Below are positions 9,964 to 18,928 of a stretch of 64,000 nt of DNA, one piece after another. Position numbers and translations under genes: made by a program. Below the pieces are notes generated by a model. The model was not told the DNA's origin. It worked only from the letters and a program-made list of their open reading frames with translations, and did no database searches. The DNA is from a virus, in IMG/VR virus record IMGVR_UViG_3300017755_000004, positions 1 to 64,000 of that record, one strand, 5' to 3'. The first letter of the stretch is position 1; each line of letters starts with the position of its first letter.

Positions 9964-10295
9964 TGACACTTGGTAAGCATTGCTTCACCGAGGCATATGA
10001 ATGCCCTCGTGAACTTCTTGATGATGAAAATTATTTAAAAGAGCAAATTATTCAGTCTCTAAATAAAACTAGTTTAACCTTATTGGATATCTCATCTCAT
10101 AAGTTTGAACCACAAGGTGTTACTATTGTAGCATTACTCTCAGAGAGTCACATCAGCATCCACACTTGGCCCGAACGAGGGTCTGCCGCCCTAGATGTTT
10201 TTACATGTGGGGAAACGAATCCAGAAGTAGCGATGATGTATATGATTGAGGCACTTAAAGCGAGAGAATATAACCTTAAATGCATAAAACGCTAA
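9963..10295 (+). CDS. speD: S-adenosylmethionine decarboxylase proenzyme (SpeD)
   Basis: At 110 aa it is about the usual length of the prokaryotic class 1B family. It makes decarboxylated AdoMet, the aminopropyl donor for spermidine synthesis. The self-cleavage region reads LLSESHISIHTWPERG, with Ser62 as the likely pyruvoyl precursor and His67 as the processing His. DVFTCG follows, with Cys82 as the catalytic proton donor. It is a known auxiliary metabolic gene of cyanophages. Its placement at the end of a baseplate operon (TAATGA overlap with the VrlC-like gene) suggests co-expression with structural genes. A role for polyamines in DNA packaging or host translation is inference. Confidence 0.92.
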   Translation: MTLGKHCFTEAYECPRELLDDENYLKEQIIQSLNKTSLTLLDISSHKFEPQGVTIVALLSESHISIHTWPERGSAALDVFTCGETNPEVAMMYMIEALKAREYNLKCIKR

Positions 10296-10296
10296 T

Positions 10297-10557
10297 ATGT
10301 ATAAAGTAACCACTAAGCATATCCTCACTGATGAGGAAGGAATAGTAAAAGCATACTTATTAAATGGCACTCCATTTACATTTGATTCTTTAGATGATGA
10401 GGCAAAAGAAACAGAAGCAGTGTTGGCAGAAGCAATAGATTCTCCTTGCATTTCAATTGAACTGATTCATCAGAAATCAGCATATTTGTTAGAGGAAGGT
10501 TTACATCCCATGTTAAGTGGCATAGAATTAGATCCTGAAAGTATTTTACCAGAATGA
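10297..10557 (+). CDS. Small acidic protein of unknown function
   Basis: This 86-aa protein is acidic (many D/E) and starts 1 bp after speD. Its beginning, MYKVTTKHILTDEEG, suggests a beta-strand start followed by a helical acidic segment. No family is recognised. It overlaps the next start by 4 bp (ATGA), indicating translational coupling in the speD operon. Confidence 0.65.
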   Translation: MYKVTTKHILTDEEGIVKAYLLNGTPFTFDSLDDEAKETEAVLAEAIDSPCISIELIHQKSAYLLEEGLHPMLSGIELDPESILPE

Positions 10558-10736
10558 AAATAAACCTGTGGTATTCTAAGGGTATGCAGCAATGGCGTTG
10601 GACTCTTGCTGAAGAATTGAAAAATGGCGAACCTAAAACAGAACAATATTCTGGACAACAACCAGTTTTACGTGATGCTATGGATGATGTTGCCAACACT
10701 GTAGAATACATACTTGACACAATAGAATATGAGTGA
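10554..10736 (+). CDS. Small protein of unknown function
   Basis: This 60-aa protein starts MKINLWYSKGMQQWRWTL, with a Trp-rich beta-hairpin-like beginning and an acidic helical C-terminus (DAMDDVANTVEYILDTIEYE). The start overlaps the preceding stop. It is the last gene before a strong terminator, so it closes the speD operon. No function is assigned. Confidence 0.65.
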   Translation: MKINLWYSKGMQQWRWTLAEELKNGEPKTEQYSGQQPVLRDAMDDVANTVEYILDTIEYE

Positions 10737-10769
10737 TAGAATTTAACTTCCGTGTGAAGGAAGTCTTAA

Positions 10770-10798
10770 AGATCAGGTATTAATATCTGATCTTTTTT
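10770..10798 (+). terminator. Rho-independent terminator after the speD operon
   Basis: AGATCAG (10770-10776) pairs with CTGATCT (10787-10793) around a 10-nt loop, followed by a T run (10793-10798). A second short hairpin, ACTTCC/GGAAGT, lies just upstream at 10746-10764. Confidence 0.8.
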
Positions 10799-10801
10799 AA
10801 T

Positions 10802-10809
10802 GATAAATA
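10802..10809 (+). promoter_or_regulatory. T4-type late promoter motif
   Basis: GATAAATA lies 33 bp before the tail fibre start and just after the terminator, a good fit to the T4 late -10 element TATAAATA with one mismatch. T4-like late promoters have no -35 and use the phage gp55 sigma. Confidence 0.6.
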
Positions 10810-10842
10810 CCCCAGAAGAACCATTTTGTATAATAACTCCAG

Positions 10843-13800
10843 ATGGCATTAACCAGACTAACTAATTTGATTGCTTCCAGAACTGGAAGGATGTTGTATG
10901 TCAACCCTGACGATTTTAATGCGTCGGACTTGATTTCAAATAACGGAAACTCTCCCACTAGACCGTTCAAAACTATTCAGCGTGCGCTGCTGGAAGTAGC
11001 AAGATTTTCATATATTCAAGGTCAGAATAATGACAAGTATGATCAGTTTACGATCAACCTGTCACCCGGTGAGTATATCGTTGATAACCGTCCTGGTAAG
11101 GCAAACACTGCTGAAGTTGCTGAACTATCGGATCAATCTAACTTTGATATTTTAGATCCTAATAATGATCTTCATAAGTTTAACTCCGTAATCGGTGGTT
11201 TAGTTGTACCTAGAGGTACTTCACTCGTTGGTATGGACCTTAGAAAAACGAGAGTTCGTCCTCGTTATGTTCCTAATCCTGCTGATGATTCTATTGGTAG
11301 AACATCAATCTTTAAGGTAACTGGTGCATGTTATTTCTGGCAGTTCTCACTGTTTGATGCTCTTCCCACATCTGATGTCTCTGGTAACGGTGGTGTTTAT
11401 TCTGATCCTACTAGCACTGCTATTGTAAACTCTAACTATTCTCACCATAAAGTTACTTGCTTTACATATGCTGATCAAACCGATCTAGATCTTTTCTATT
11501 CAAAAGCATCTAAAGCATTTGCATCAATCCCCACAACTCCAGGTGAATTAGAATCTAGAACACAAGAAAATAGAATTGTTGGTCCTCTACAACAGGCAGG
11601 ACAAAAAGAAATTTCAACAGCAAGTGTTTCTGGTGCATTGATTACTATCGTAACTGATGGTCCTCATGAAGTATTTGAAGGTCAGCAAATCACCATTGAG
11701 AATGTTGCAGGTTCTTATACTGATTTGAATGGAACTTACTATGTTACTAGAGTTAATAATGATACTGAATTAGTAGTTACTCTAAATGGTCTGGCTCCGG
11801 GTAATATTCCTGTTAGTGATATTGATCAGGCTATTGTTAAAGCTGAGATTGATACGGTTGACTCATCTTCACCATACATCTTTAACTGTTCATTAAGATC
11901 CACTTATGGTCTTTGTGGTCTATGGGCAGATGGTAGTAGAGTCAGTGGATTTAAATCCATGGTTGTTGCACAGTTTACTGGAGTTTCACTTCAGAAGGAT
12001 GATCGTGCATTTGTTAAGTTTACTGAAACTACAGTTCCTAATCCTAGTTTTGTACTAGAGAATGGTGCTTCTGATGCTGTTGCACTTCACCAAGATTCTA
12101 CCAGAGGTGTGTACTATCGTGGTGATGCTAGCACTGGTTGGAGACATTATCACATCCGTGTGTCTAATAATGCATTCATTCAGTCAGTCTCTGTGTTCGC
12201 CGTTGGTTACGCTGAGCAGCACCTGATTGAGTCTGGTGGTGATTATTCTATCACTAACTCTAACTCTAACTTTGGTACTCAGGCTCTAATTGCTGATGGT
12301 TTCCGTCCAGATTCGTTCACACTTGATAAGAAAGGTAAGTTCACTCACATTGTTCCACCTCAGTCATTATCAACAATTGAAAGTGATGTTCAGTATTATC
12401 CATTAGATGTTCAGAAGAGTAGAGCAAACTTAGCTGCCAACACTACGGGCACCAAACTATTCTTGTTTGGACAGAGAGATGCCTCTGAGGCACCAGTATT
12501 TGACATCAACAATTATAAGATTGGTGGTAAAATTAACGATAGGATTCATGTAAAACTTAGTAATCCTGTTACTAATGGTTTAGATGTATATGAAGCAGAA
12601 ATTGATCCTAGTGGTATTGAAGAACATACTGTTACTGATGTAGATGTCGCTACTGATACATTCACTACAGCATCTACAAATGAATTTGAGACTGCTACTC
12701 CTATTAGAATTTACAGCAGCACAGGTTATTTGCCACTAGGCATGGAGTCTAATAGACTTTATTATGCTATTAAGGTAAATAATACATCATTTAAAATTGC
12801 ACCTTCAGAAGAAGATGCAAGAGCTGGTGCAGATTCTAGTAATCCTCTTTCTTCAAATAGTATTGTAAACCTCAGATCTATCATAGCTTTAGGATCTTCT
12901 TTGGTCGTAAAGGCATTTGTTTCTGATACTAATCCAGAACTTCCAAGATTTGATGTTGAAGCAAATTCAAGCACTGAGACATTTTCAACAGGCACCTTCC
13001 CTCACGGTTTCTCTACTGGAGATAAAGTATTCTTCCGCCGTAGAGTAATTGCTGATGTTAAAACTACTGGACAACTTCCTCAAATTCAGCAGAGTGGAAC
13101 AACACAGTCTATCAGTCTTAAAAGTGAATATTTTGTATTTGTTGTAGATGCTTATACATTTAAGATTTCAGACACTGAATCAAATGCAAACAATGGTATT
13201 GAGATTAACATTGATGCACCAGGAGATGTAAATCAGATAAAGGTTTATAGAAATATCCAGAAATCTCCACTGAGATATGATCCAGTGCAAGAAAACTGGT
13301 ATCTTGCTGTAAAATCAAATGCAAACAATGGTATTCATCCAGTTCTTACTAACCCAAATAGTATCTACAGTAACGTTACTTTAACAAATACAGAAAATAT
13401 TTTCTTCAGAAGAATTGCTGATAATAGACAGTTAGCTGACAGAACATATCGTATGCGTTATGTTATTCCTAAGACTGAACTTAATGCAAGACCACCTCTG
13501 ATTGGTTATGTTGTTGCAAGAAGAACTGATGCAAGTAATGTAATCGTACCTTATGATACTAATTCTCAGACAGATCAAACTGCTCCATATGACAGAATCT
13601 ATTTTATCTATAGATCTGATACTGTTCTTAGACATATTCCTGATGAGCAGGATGGTATCTATTATCTGACTATTCTTCTTGCTGATATTGCTCCTACAGG
13701 AGATCAGTTTAATTCTCTGGATAACACATTTAATTTCTTGAAGTATTCTCAAGATGTTTCTAAGATTTATCCTGACCTTGATAAAGATAACCCTGCTGCT

Positions 13801-16647
13801 GACCCTGCCGCTGCTGTTTCAGTTGCTGATAACTTAGTTCATGGTTTAGTTTACCAGGATGATAATAGATCCTCCATCACTAAAGAAGCAGTTGCCACCT
13901 TGGTTGCTGATTCTGGTTATAGTCCTGCATTAAATTCTTTGAGTGGAAAGGCAACTTCTGGTCAAGAAAATAGATTGATTGCATTTAATGCAAATATTCC
14001 TGATATCAATGTTGAACTCAGAAGAACATCACAGGTTCGTGCTGGTAACCAGACGTTTGAATATACTGGTTTTGGTTCAGGTAACTACTCAACTGGTTTC
14101 CCATCTAAGCAGGAAATTGTTCTTACCGATAAAGAAGTTCTTTATTCTCAGTCACAACGCCGCCGTGCTGGTGTTGTATTCTACTCTGGTCTGAACGCAT
14201 ATGGCGATCTGTATGTTGGTAATCAGAAGATTAACGCTATTACTGGTGAAGTTGAGATTCTTGATAAACCAATTCTAAGAGTTGCAGGAACTGCTGTTGC
14301 TGTTAATGAAGAATATGTCCCATATGTTGCGGGTTCTAAGAACGTTTATATTGAAGGTAATCTTGCTACTGATGGTGGTGTAGGAAACGCACTTCCAAAT
14401 AACTTCAATAACTTGTCTAAATTTACTGAAGGTGCTCAAGTCTCTAATGAGGAAGATAGTAATAGAGCGTTAATTAGTCATGATATTTGTTTCAGACAAA
14501 AGGTATCTAACGTAGCAGGAGAATTTGCCAATTATACTAATAAACAAATTGCATTAAGTGTTGGTAACACTAAACCTACTCCTGGTGTTGAAGGTGAGTT
14601 TCCTGGCGATAAGAGATATAAACCAGTAATTAACCGTACAAGTAGACATGAGGGATATATTTTTGTTGGTGGTGATTCATCTGAAACTGCTCCGCCATTA
14701 AGTCTTGTCGGTGATTACAGATCTATCGGATTGATTGGTACTGGACACCTCACATCTATTGAAGAATCACATGTTCAGGCACCTAATTTCTCTAGTAATT
14801 TGCCAGAACCTTATGAAGTTACTGGTAAGTTTGGTATTAACCAGACAGCACCTACCGCATCACTTCATGTTGGTACGGGTGATGTTCTGTTTGATAACAA
14901 CTTGACTGTGACCGAAGATGTAGCAATCAATGGTGGTGATCTTACCTCTACTGCTACTACATTTAACTATACTACTACTTCTACTGAAGTTAATTTTTCT
15001 ACTAATGCAACACTAATGAATGTTGCTGCCTCTAATGCATCTTTAGGTGCAGGAACTCAAGGTGGTAATTCTGTTGCAGTCATTGCTAGTGATACTACTC
15101 GTATCATGGGTGATGTTGAGATGCATGGTAAGTATGACACTGGTACTACCGGTTCTAAAACTGCCACAATCACTACGATTGCAGACGTAACTAACTTCTT
15201 GACAATTCCTTCTACAGTCAACTTTAGTTCTGCAACAATGAATGCGTTTACTGGCGCTACTCTCATCAACATTGGTAACACCACAGGCACAACAACTGTC
15301 AATCATAACCTTACAGTTACTGGTGATCTGAGAATTAATGGTACTACAACCTATGTAAATAGCACGATTGTTGATCTTGACGATCCTATTATTTCTCTCG
15401 GTGGTACTACTGATGATGGTGCCGCTGCTGCTTCTGCTGCCAATAAAGATAGAGGTTTAGAACTTAAGTATTATTCAGGTTCTGCAAAATCTGGATTTAT
15501 GGGTCTAGATGTCAGTGAAATGAAGTATAAACTTTATACTGATGCTAGTGGATTTGATACTAATCAGGTAACAGGAACTCTTGCAACATTGAATCTGGAG
15601 AAGATAGAAGCTGAGGGTACAGTTGAAGCAAGTACGTTTGAGCTGGATGCATCATTAAGTTATACCTCTCAGGGCAATGAGTTTAACTCTACCATGAGAA
15701 GTGCAATCATGAAACATGCTCTTCCTACTGGTGCAGTTATTATGTGGCACGATTCTAGTGGAAATGCTGGAAGTAGTATTCCTAATGGTTATAAATTATG
15801 TGATGGTGGCACATATACCAGCAGAGACGGATCATCATTTACAACACCAGACTTTAGAGGAAGATTTATTGTAGGAAAGGGTAATAATGCTGGAGGTAAT
15901 TATACTTCTATGCTAGGTGGTTCGCATTCTAAGACTACTAGTGATGCAACTAACGCAACAACACTTGCAGTTAATATGAGTGCGTTTACAATTACTAATC
16001 ATTCATTAACCATTGGTCAACTTCCGCAACATCAACATGGTATGAATCATGGTCATAGTTCAGTAGACGTTACTTCATTTACTGCAAAGAGCGGCACAAT
16101 AGACTATGACACAATGCCAGACACCGGACTCCACGGACACACAGTTAGCGGAATGGCTCATGATCACTACTTTGGCGGTGATGATCACCTTACAGCTGCT
16201 AATTCAGAAACAGGCGGCTCCACAAACTATTGGCCTGATGCAGAGCCTGTTTGGACAGATGAGTCCGGGGAACAATATGATTGGGAATCTGGTAAAGATT
16301 CTGGTTCTGGTGGTAGGTACAGAATTTACCGAACTAGCGGGGCTACGGGGATGGATCCGCATGTAAGTGGTGGTGGCGCTCATGATCACAGAATACTCCT
16401 TAGTTACTCTGAGGTCGCGAATGCCATAGCAAGTGGTAGTGGAAGTATCCCTGAAAGTGTTGTGACAAACCCCTGGAATAATCCTAATGCTACTGGTGAA
16501 GGTACTGCTTATGGACTGAAAAGTCCAGCAGATGGTCATAGTCATGGCACAGGTGGTCAGGTTACACTTGATAATAGATCACACACTCATAGTATCTCTG
16601 ATATTACACCACCATGGAGAAACACTACGTTTATTATAAAGATGTGA
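10843..16647 (+). CDS. Long tail fibre with C-terminal collar domain and His-rich tip
   Basis: The protein has 1934 aa. The N-terminus (MALTRLTNLIASRTG, then SPTRPFKTIQRALLEVARF and INLSPGEY) is typical of cyanophage tail-fibre-like proteins and resembles the start of pectate-lyase-like beta-helices. The middle is long, beta-rich and low in Cys. From about 1627 (LPTGAVIMWHDSSG, then YKLCDGGTY and TPDFRGRFIVGKG) it is a phage tail collar domain as in T4 gp12/gp37. The last 210 residues are packed with H-x-H motifs (QHQHGMNHGH, HDHYFGGDDH, HDH, HSH, HTH), as in the metal-binding needle of T4 gp37, and it ends PPWRNTTFIIKM. It is the likely receptor-binding organ, transcribed alone from a late promoter. 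Confidence 0.85.
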   Translation: MALTRLTNLIASRTGRMLYVNPDDFNASDLISNNGNSPTRPFKTIQRALLEVARFSYIQGQNNDKYDQFTINLSPGEYIVDNRPGKANTAEVAELSDQSNFDILDPNNDLHKFNSVIGGLVVPRGTSLVGMDLRKTRVRPRYVPNPADDSIGRTSIFKVTGACYFWQFSLFDALPTSDVSGNGGVYSDPTSTAIVNSNYSHHKVTCFTYADQTDLDLFYSKASKAFASIPTTPGELESRTQENRIVGPLQQAGQKEISTASVSGALITIVTDGPHEVFEGQQITIENVAGSYTDLNGTYYVTRVNNDTELVVTLNGLAPGNIPVSDIDQAIVKAEIDTVDSSSPYIFNCSLRSTYGLCGLWADGSRVSGFKSMVVAQFTGVSLQKDDRAFVKFTETTVPNPSFVLENGASDAVALHQDSTRGVYYRGDASTGWRHYHIRVSNNAFIQSVSVFAVGYAEQHLIESGGDYSITNSNSNFGTQALIADGFRPDSFTLDKKGKFTHIVPPQSLSTIESDVQYYPLDVQKSRANLAANTTGTKLFLFGQRDASEAPVFDINNYKIGGKINDRIHVKLSNPVTNGLDVYEAEIDPSGIEEHTVTDVDVATDTFTTASTNEFETATPIRIYSSTGYLPLGMESNRLYYAIKVNNTSFKIAPSEEDARAGADSSNPLSSNSIVNLRSIIALGSSLVVKAFVSDTNPELPRFDVEANSSTETFSTGTFPHGFSTGDKVFFRRRVIADVKTTGQLPQIQQSGTTQSISLKSEYFVFVVDAYTFKISDTESNANNGIEINIDAPGDVNQIKVYRNIQKSPLRYDPVQENWYLAVKSNANNGIHPVLTNPNSIYSNVTLTNTENIFFRRIADNRQLADRTYRMRYVIPKTELNARPPLIGYVVARRTDASNVIVPYDTNSQTDQTAPYDRIYFIYRSDTVLRHIPDEQDGIYYLTILLADIAPTGDQFNSLDNTFNFLKYSQDVSKIYPDLDKDNPAADPAAAVSVADNLVHGLVYQDDNRSSITKEAVATLVADSGYSPALNSLSGKATSGQENRLIAFNANIPDINVELRRTSQVRAGNQTFEYTGFGSGNYSTGFPSKQEIVLTDKEVLYSQSQRRRAGVVFYSGLNAYGDLYVGNQKINAITGEVEILDKPILRVAGTAVAVNEEYVPYVAGSKNVYIEGNLATDGGVGNALPNNFNNLSKFTEGAQVSNEEDSNRALISHDICFRQKVSNVAGEFANYTNKQIALSVGNTKPTPGVEGEFPGDKRYKPVINRTSRHEGYIFVGGDSSETAPPLSLVGDYRSIGLIGTGHLTSIEESHVQAPNFSSNLPEPYEVTGKFGINQTAPTASLHVGTGDVLFDNNLTVTEDVAINGGDLTSTATTFNYTTTSTEVNFSTNATLMNVAASNASLGAGTQGGNSVAVIASDTTRIMGDVEMHGKYDTGTTGSKTATITTIADVTNFLTIPSTVNFSSATMNAFTGATLINIGNTTGTTTVNHNLTVTGDLRINGTTTYVNSTIVDLDDPIISLGGTTDDGAAAASAANKDRGLELKYYSGSAKSGFMGLDVSEMKYKLYTDASGFDTNQVTGTLATLNLEKIEAEGTVEASTFELDASLSYTSQGNEFNSTMRSAIMKHALPTGAVIMWHDSSGNAGSSIPNGYKLCDGGTYTSRDGSSFTTPDFRGRFIVGKGNNAGGNYTSMLGGSHSKTTSDATNATTLAVNMSAFTITNHSLTIGQLPQHQHGMNHGHSSVDVTSFTAKSGTIDYDTMPDTGLHGHTVSGMAHDHYFGGDDHLTAANSETGGSTNYWPDAEPVWTDESGEQYDWESGKDSGSGGRYRIYRTSGATGMDPHVSGGGAHDHRILLSYSEVANAIASGSGSIPESVVTNPWNNPNATGEGTAYGLKSPADGHSHGTGGQVTLDNRSHTHSISDITPPWRNTTFIIKM

Positions 16648-16669
16648 GGCACCCTGTGCCAATTCAATA

Positions 16670-16713
16670 ACTGTCACAGGGGGTGGTCCGTTCGTTGGGT
16701 CATCCCCTATACT
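16670..16713 (+). promoter_or_regulatory. Box + 29 bp + -10 promoter before the CobT-like gene
   Basis: ACTGTCACAG (16670-16679) precedes TATACT (16708-16713), with exactly 29 bp between GTCACA and the -10. The ATG at 16735 follows 21 bp later. Just upstream is a small hairpin, GGCAC-CCT-GTGCC (16648-16660), that may end the fibre transcript. It is one of 13 such modules in 16.6-34.1 kb. Confidence 0.6.
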
Positions 16714-16734
16714 TGTATCAGTTGAGAGGAACGC

Positions 16735-17103
16735 ATGATTAATCAGGAGATCAAAGGCAATCTCGCAAAACTGCTCGCCACCGAGAATCTTATCGTTGAG
16801 CATCGCACGGTGCCTACAGCGTCATTTGATACTCTTCGCCGTGTTCTGACCTTACCTGTCTGGGATAAGGCGTCAGCGACCGTATACGATATGCTGGTGG
16901 GGCATGAGGTAGGACATGCATTATACACTCCTGATATTGATTGGCGTGAGTCTGTTCGTAACAATGTTCCTAAAGACTTTGTGAATGTTGTTGAGGATGC
17001 TCGTATTGAGAAACTTATGAAGCGTAAGTTTCCTGGTCTCTCTCGTAGTTTCTATCAGGGTTATGAAGAACTGAATGATCAGGACTTCTTTGAGATTCAA
17101 TAA
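16735..17103 (+). CDS. N-terminal HExxH metallopeptidase-like part of a CobT-like protein, cut by an in-frame stop
   Basis: The product is 122 aa, ending at TAA 17101-17103. It contains GHEVGHALYTPD (a HExxH zinc-site motif), then VNVVEDARIEKLMKRKFPG, a typical downstream Glu-bearing helix. This is the front of the cyanophage 'peptidase' family, which continues into a CobT-like VWA domain. The reading frame continues unbroken after the stop (IN AEN at 17104 on), and the following ORF is in the same frame, so one T>C or T>G change at 17101 would restore a roughly 717-aa protein. The start is supported by GAGAGGA 5-11 bp upstream. It may be a sequencing error, a real split, or a readthrough site. 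Confidence 0.75.
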   Translation: MINQEIKGNLAKLLATENLIVEHRTVPTASFDTLRRVLTLPVWDKASATVYDMLVGHEVGHALYTPDIDWRESVRNNVPKDFVNVVEDARIEKLMKRKFPGLSRSFYQGYEELNDQDFFEIQ

Positions 17104-17118
17104 ATCAACGCTGAGAAT

Positions 17119-18885
17119 TTGTCGTTCATTGATCGTATCAACCTTCACTTCAAGGTTGGTGCTTTCGCTATGATTCCTTTCGCCAATGACATTGAGCAGC
17201 AATTTGTTGCTCGTGTAGGTGATGCTGAGACATTTGAAGAAGTTCTTGCTATCTGTGAAGATATTGTTGACTACCTGAAAGAACAGGAGAAGCAACAGAC
17301 ACCCGCTCCTATGCCCCCACAACAGCAGGGACAGCAGGGTGAGACTGAAGAACAGGGAGAGGAAGAGAATCAACAGGGAGAGGTTCAGGGTGAAGAGACT
17401 AATCAGGATGCTGAGCGTGCTGATTTAGACACACCTTCTTATAGCAATGGTGCTGCTGATACTTGTGATGAGAATGAGTCTATGACTCAACGTGCTTTTG
17501 ATGAGAATGCTGAAGATCTTGCTAATCAGTCTGAATATGCTAACCAGACTGAGTATGTAGAACTGCCTGAGTTGTATATGGATAATATCATTGTTGATTC
17601 TAAAGTTCTGACTCCTTATATTACTAAAAAATTTACTGCTGCACAGCAAGAACGTATGCAGCACTGGGGTGATGTTTTTGAGCAGGTTGACAATGCATAT
17701 AAAACATACAAGAAATCTTCTTTAAAAGAAGTCAACTATCTTGTAAAGGAGTTTGAGTGTAAGAAATCTGCTGATGCTTATGCTCGTCAAGCAACATCTC
17801 GTACTGGTGTGCTTAATACTAAAATGTTGCACACATACAAGTACAATGAAGATCTGTTCAAAAAAGTAACTGTTCTTCCTGACGGTAAGAATCATGGCAT
17901 GATTTTCGTGCTGGATTGGTCTGGTTCTATGGGAGATGTTATTCTTGATACTGTAAAGCAACTGTTAAATCTAACATGGTTCTGTAAGAAAGTGCAGATC
18001 CCCTTTGAGGTTTATGCTTTCACTAATGAGTGGCATCCTGTTTTCACTGATCCTGATTATGACAGCACAGATGGTCTTCCAGAGAAATCAATAAAGAAAG
18101 CAGGTACGATTGATGTTAATAAGCACTTTACTCTGCTGAATGTGCTTAGTTCCCGTACTAATGCTAAGCAGTTTGAGGAACAGTGTATTAATCTGTTCCG
18201 TTGCACCTACACTTTCAAGTATTCTTGCTGGTATAGAGTTCCTGCTGGTCTGGGACTGTCTGGCACACCTCTGAATGAGAGTATCATCGCACTTAACACT
18301 ATCATCCCTAAGTTCAAGAGCGATAATAAACTTCAAAAGGTGAACTGTGTCATTCTTACTGATGGAGAAGGTTGTGATCTTGCCTATCATTATGAATATC
18401 CTTATGGTGCAAATGGTCTTGGTCGCCGTCGTTGCACTGGATCTGCTACTCTACGTGATCGTCAACTTGGTCGCACATACAAAGAGTTCTCTACATGGGG
18501 TGGTGATTATGAACAATCTTTGACCGCTATTCTGCTTCAAAATCTGAAGGATCGCAACCCTGATGTTAATATCTTAGGATTTCGTATTTGTTCTGGTTCT
18601 GACTTCTCCCGCTTCTATCGTTACGTTAGCAATGGTCGTTCTTACATGGAACTTCCTGAGAATATCATGAAGAACTGGCGCAAATTCAAATCCATTGAGA
18701 TGAGTTTTGTTGCTGGTTATGATTCATTCTATGCTATTTCTGCCTCTGGTATGAATGTTGAGACTGAGTTCAATGTTGCTGATGATGCCAGTGTTGCTGA
18801 GGTTCGTAAAGCATTTCGTGACAATTTGAAGAAGAAGACCACCAACAAGAAACTTCTCTCCTCCTTTGCTTCACTTGTCTCTTGA
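17119..18885 (+). CDS. CobT-like VWA-domain protein (C-terminal part)
   Basis: The ORF is 588 aa from a TTG at 17119, 15 bp after an in-frame TAA and in the same frame as the HExxH ORF. It has a short helical region, then a Gln/Glu-rich acidic linker (about 55-105) as in CobT, a helical middle, and a von Willebrand A domain starting about residue 259. The MIDAS motif is VLDWSGSMGD (DxSxS), with a threonine-containing GLSGTPL loop and VNCVILTDGEG further on. CobT/VWA proteins pair with MoxR/CobS AAA+ ATPases, and the cobS-like gene lies 1.1 kb downstream. The target substrate in the cell is unknown. Annotating it as cobalt chelation would be speculative. Confidence 0.8.
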   Translation: MSFIDRINLHFKVGAFAMIPFANDIEQQFVARVGDAETFEEVLAICEDIVDYLKEQEKQQTPAPMPPQQQGQQGETEEQGEEENQQGEVQGEETNQDAERADLDTPSYSNGAADTCDENESMTQRAFDENAEDLANQSEYANQTEYVELPELYMDNIIVDSKVLTPYITKKFTAAQQERMQHWGDVFEQVDNAYKTYKKSSLKEVNYLVKEFECKKSADAYARQATSRTGVLNTKMLHTYKYNEDLFKKVTVLPDGKNHGMIFVLDWSGSMGDVILDTVKQLLNLTWFCKKVQIPFEVYAFTNEWHPVFTDPDYDSTDGLPEKSIKKAGTIDVNKHFTLLNVLSSRTNAKQFEEQCINLFRCTYTFKYSCWYRVPAGLGLSGTPLNESIIALNTIIPKFKSDNKLQKVNCVILTDGEGCDLAYHYEYPYGANGLGRRRCTGSATLRDRQLGRTYKEFSTWGGDYEQSLTAILLQNLKDRNPDVNILGFRICSGSDFSRFYRYVSNGRSYMELPENIMKNWRKFKSIEMSFVAGYDSFYAISASGMNVETEFNVADDASVAEVRKAFRDNLKKKTTNKKLLSSFASLVS

Positions 18886-18910
18886 CAGATGAGACATCTG
18901 CCTTTATAAT
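18867..18910 (+). promoter_or_regulatory. Box + 29 bp + -10 promoter with TTGACA and spacer hairpin
   Basis: TGCTTCACTT (18867-18876) is a degenerate box 29 bp before TATAAT (18905-18910). TTGACA (18882-18887) sits exactly 17 bp before the same -10, giving a near-perfect sigma-70 promoter. The spacer contains a perfect hairpin, CAGATG-AGA-CATCTG (18886-18900). The -35 and box lie inside the end of the VWA gene. The start at 18929 follows 18 bp after the -10. Confidence 0.75.
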
Positions 18911-18928
18911 TACTATACACATGAACTC

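Noticed and set aside
16735-18885. Self-splicing intron or intein between the two CobT-like parts
   Set aside because: Only 15 bases separate the ORFs, and the frame and protein run on without an insertion. A stop codon explains it.
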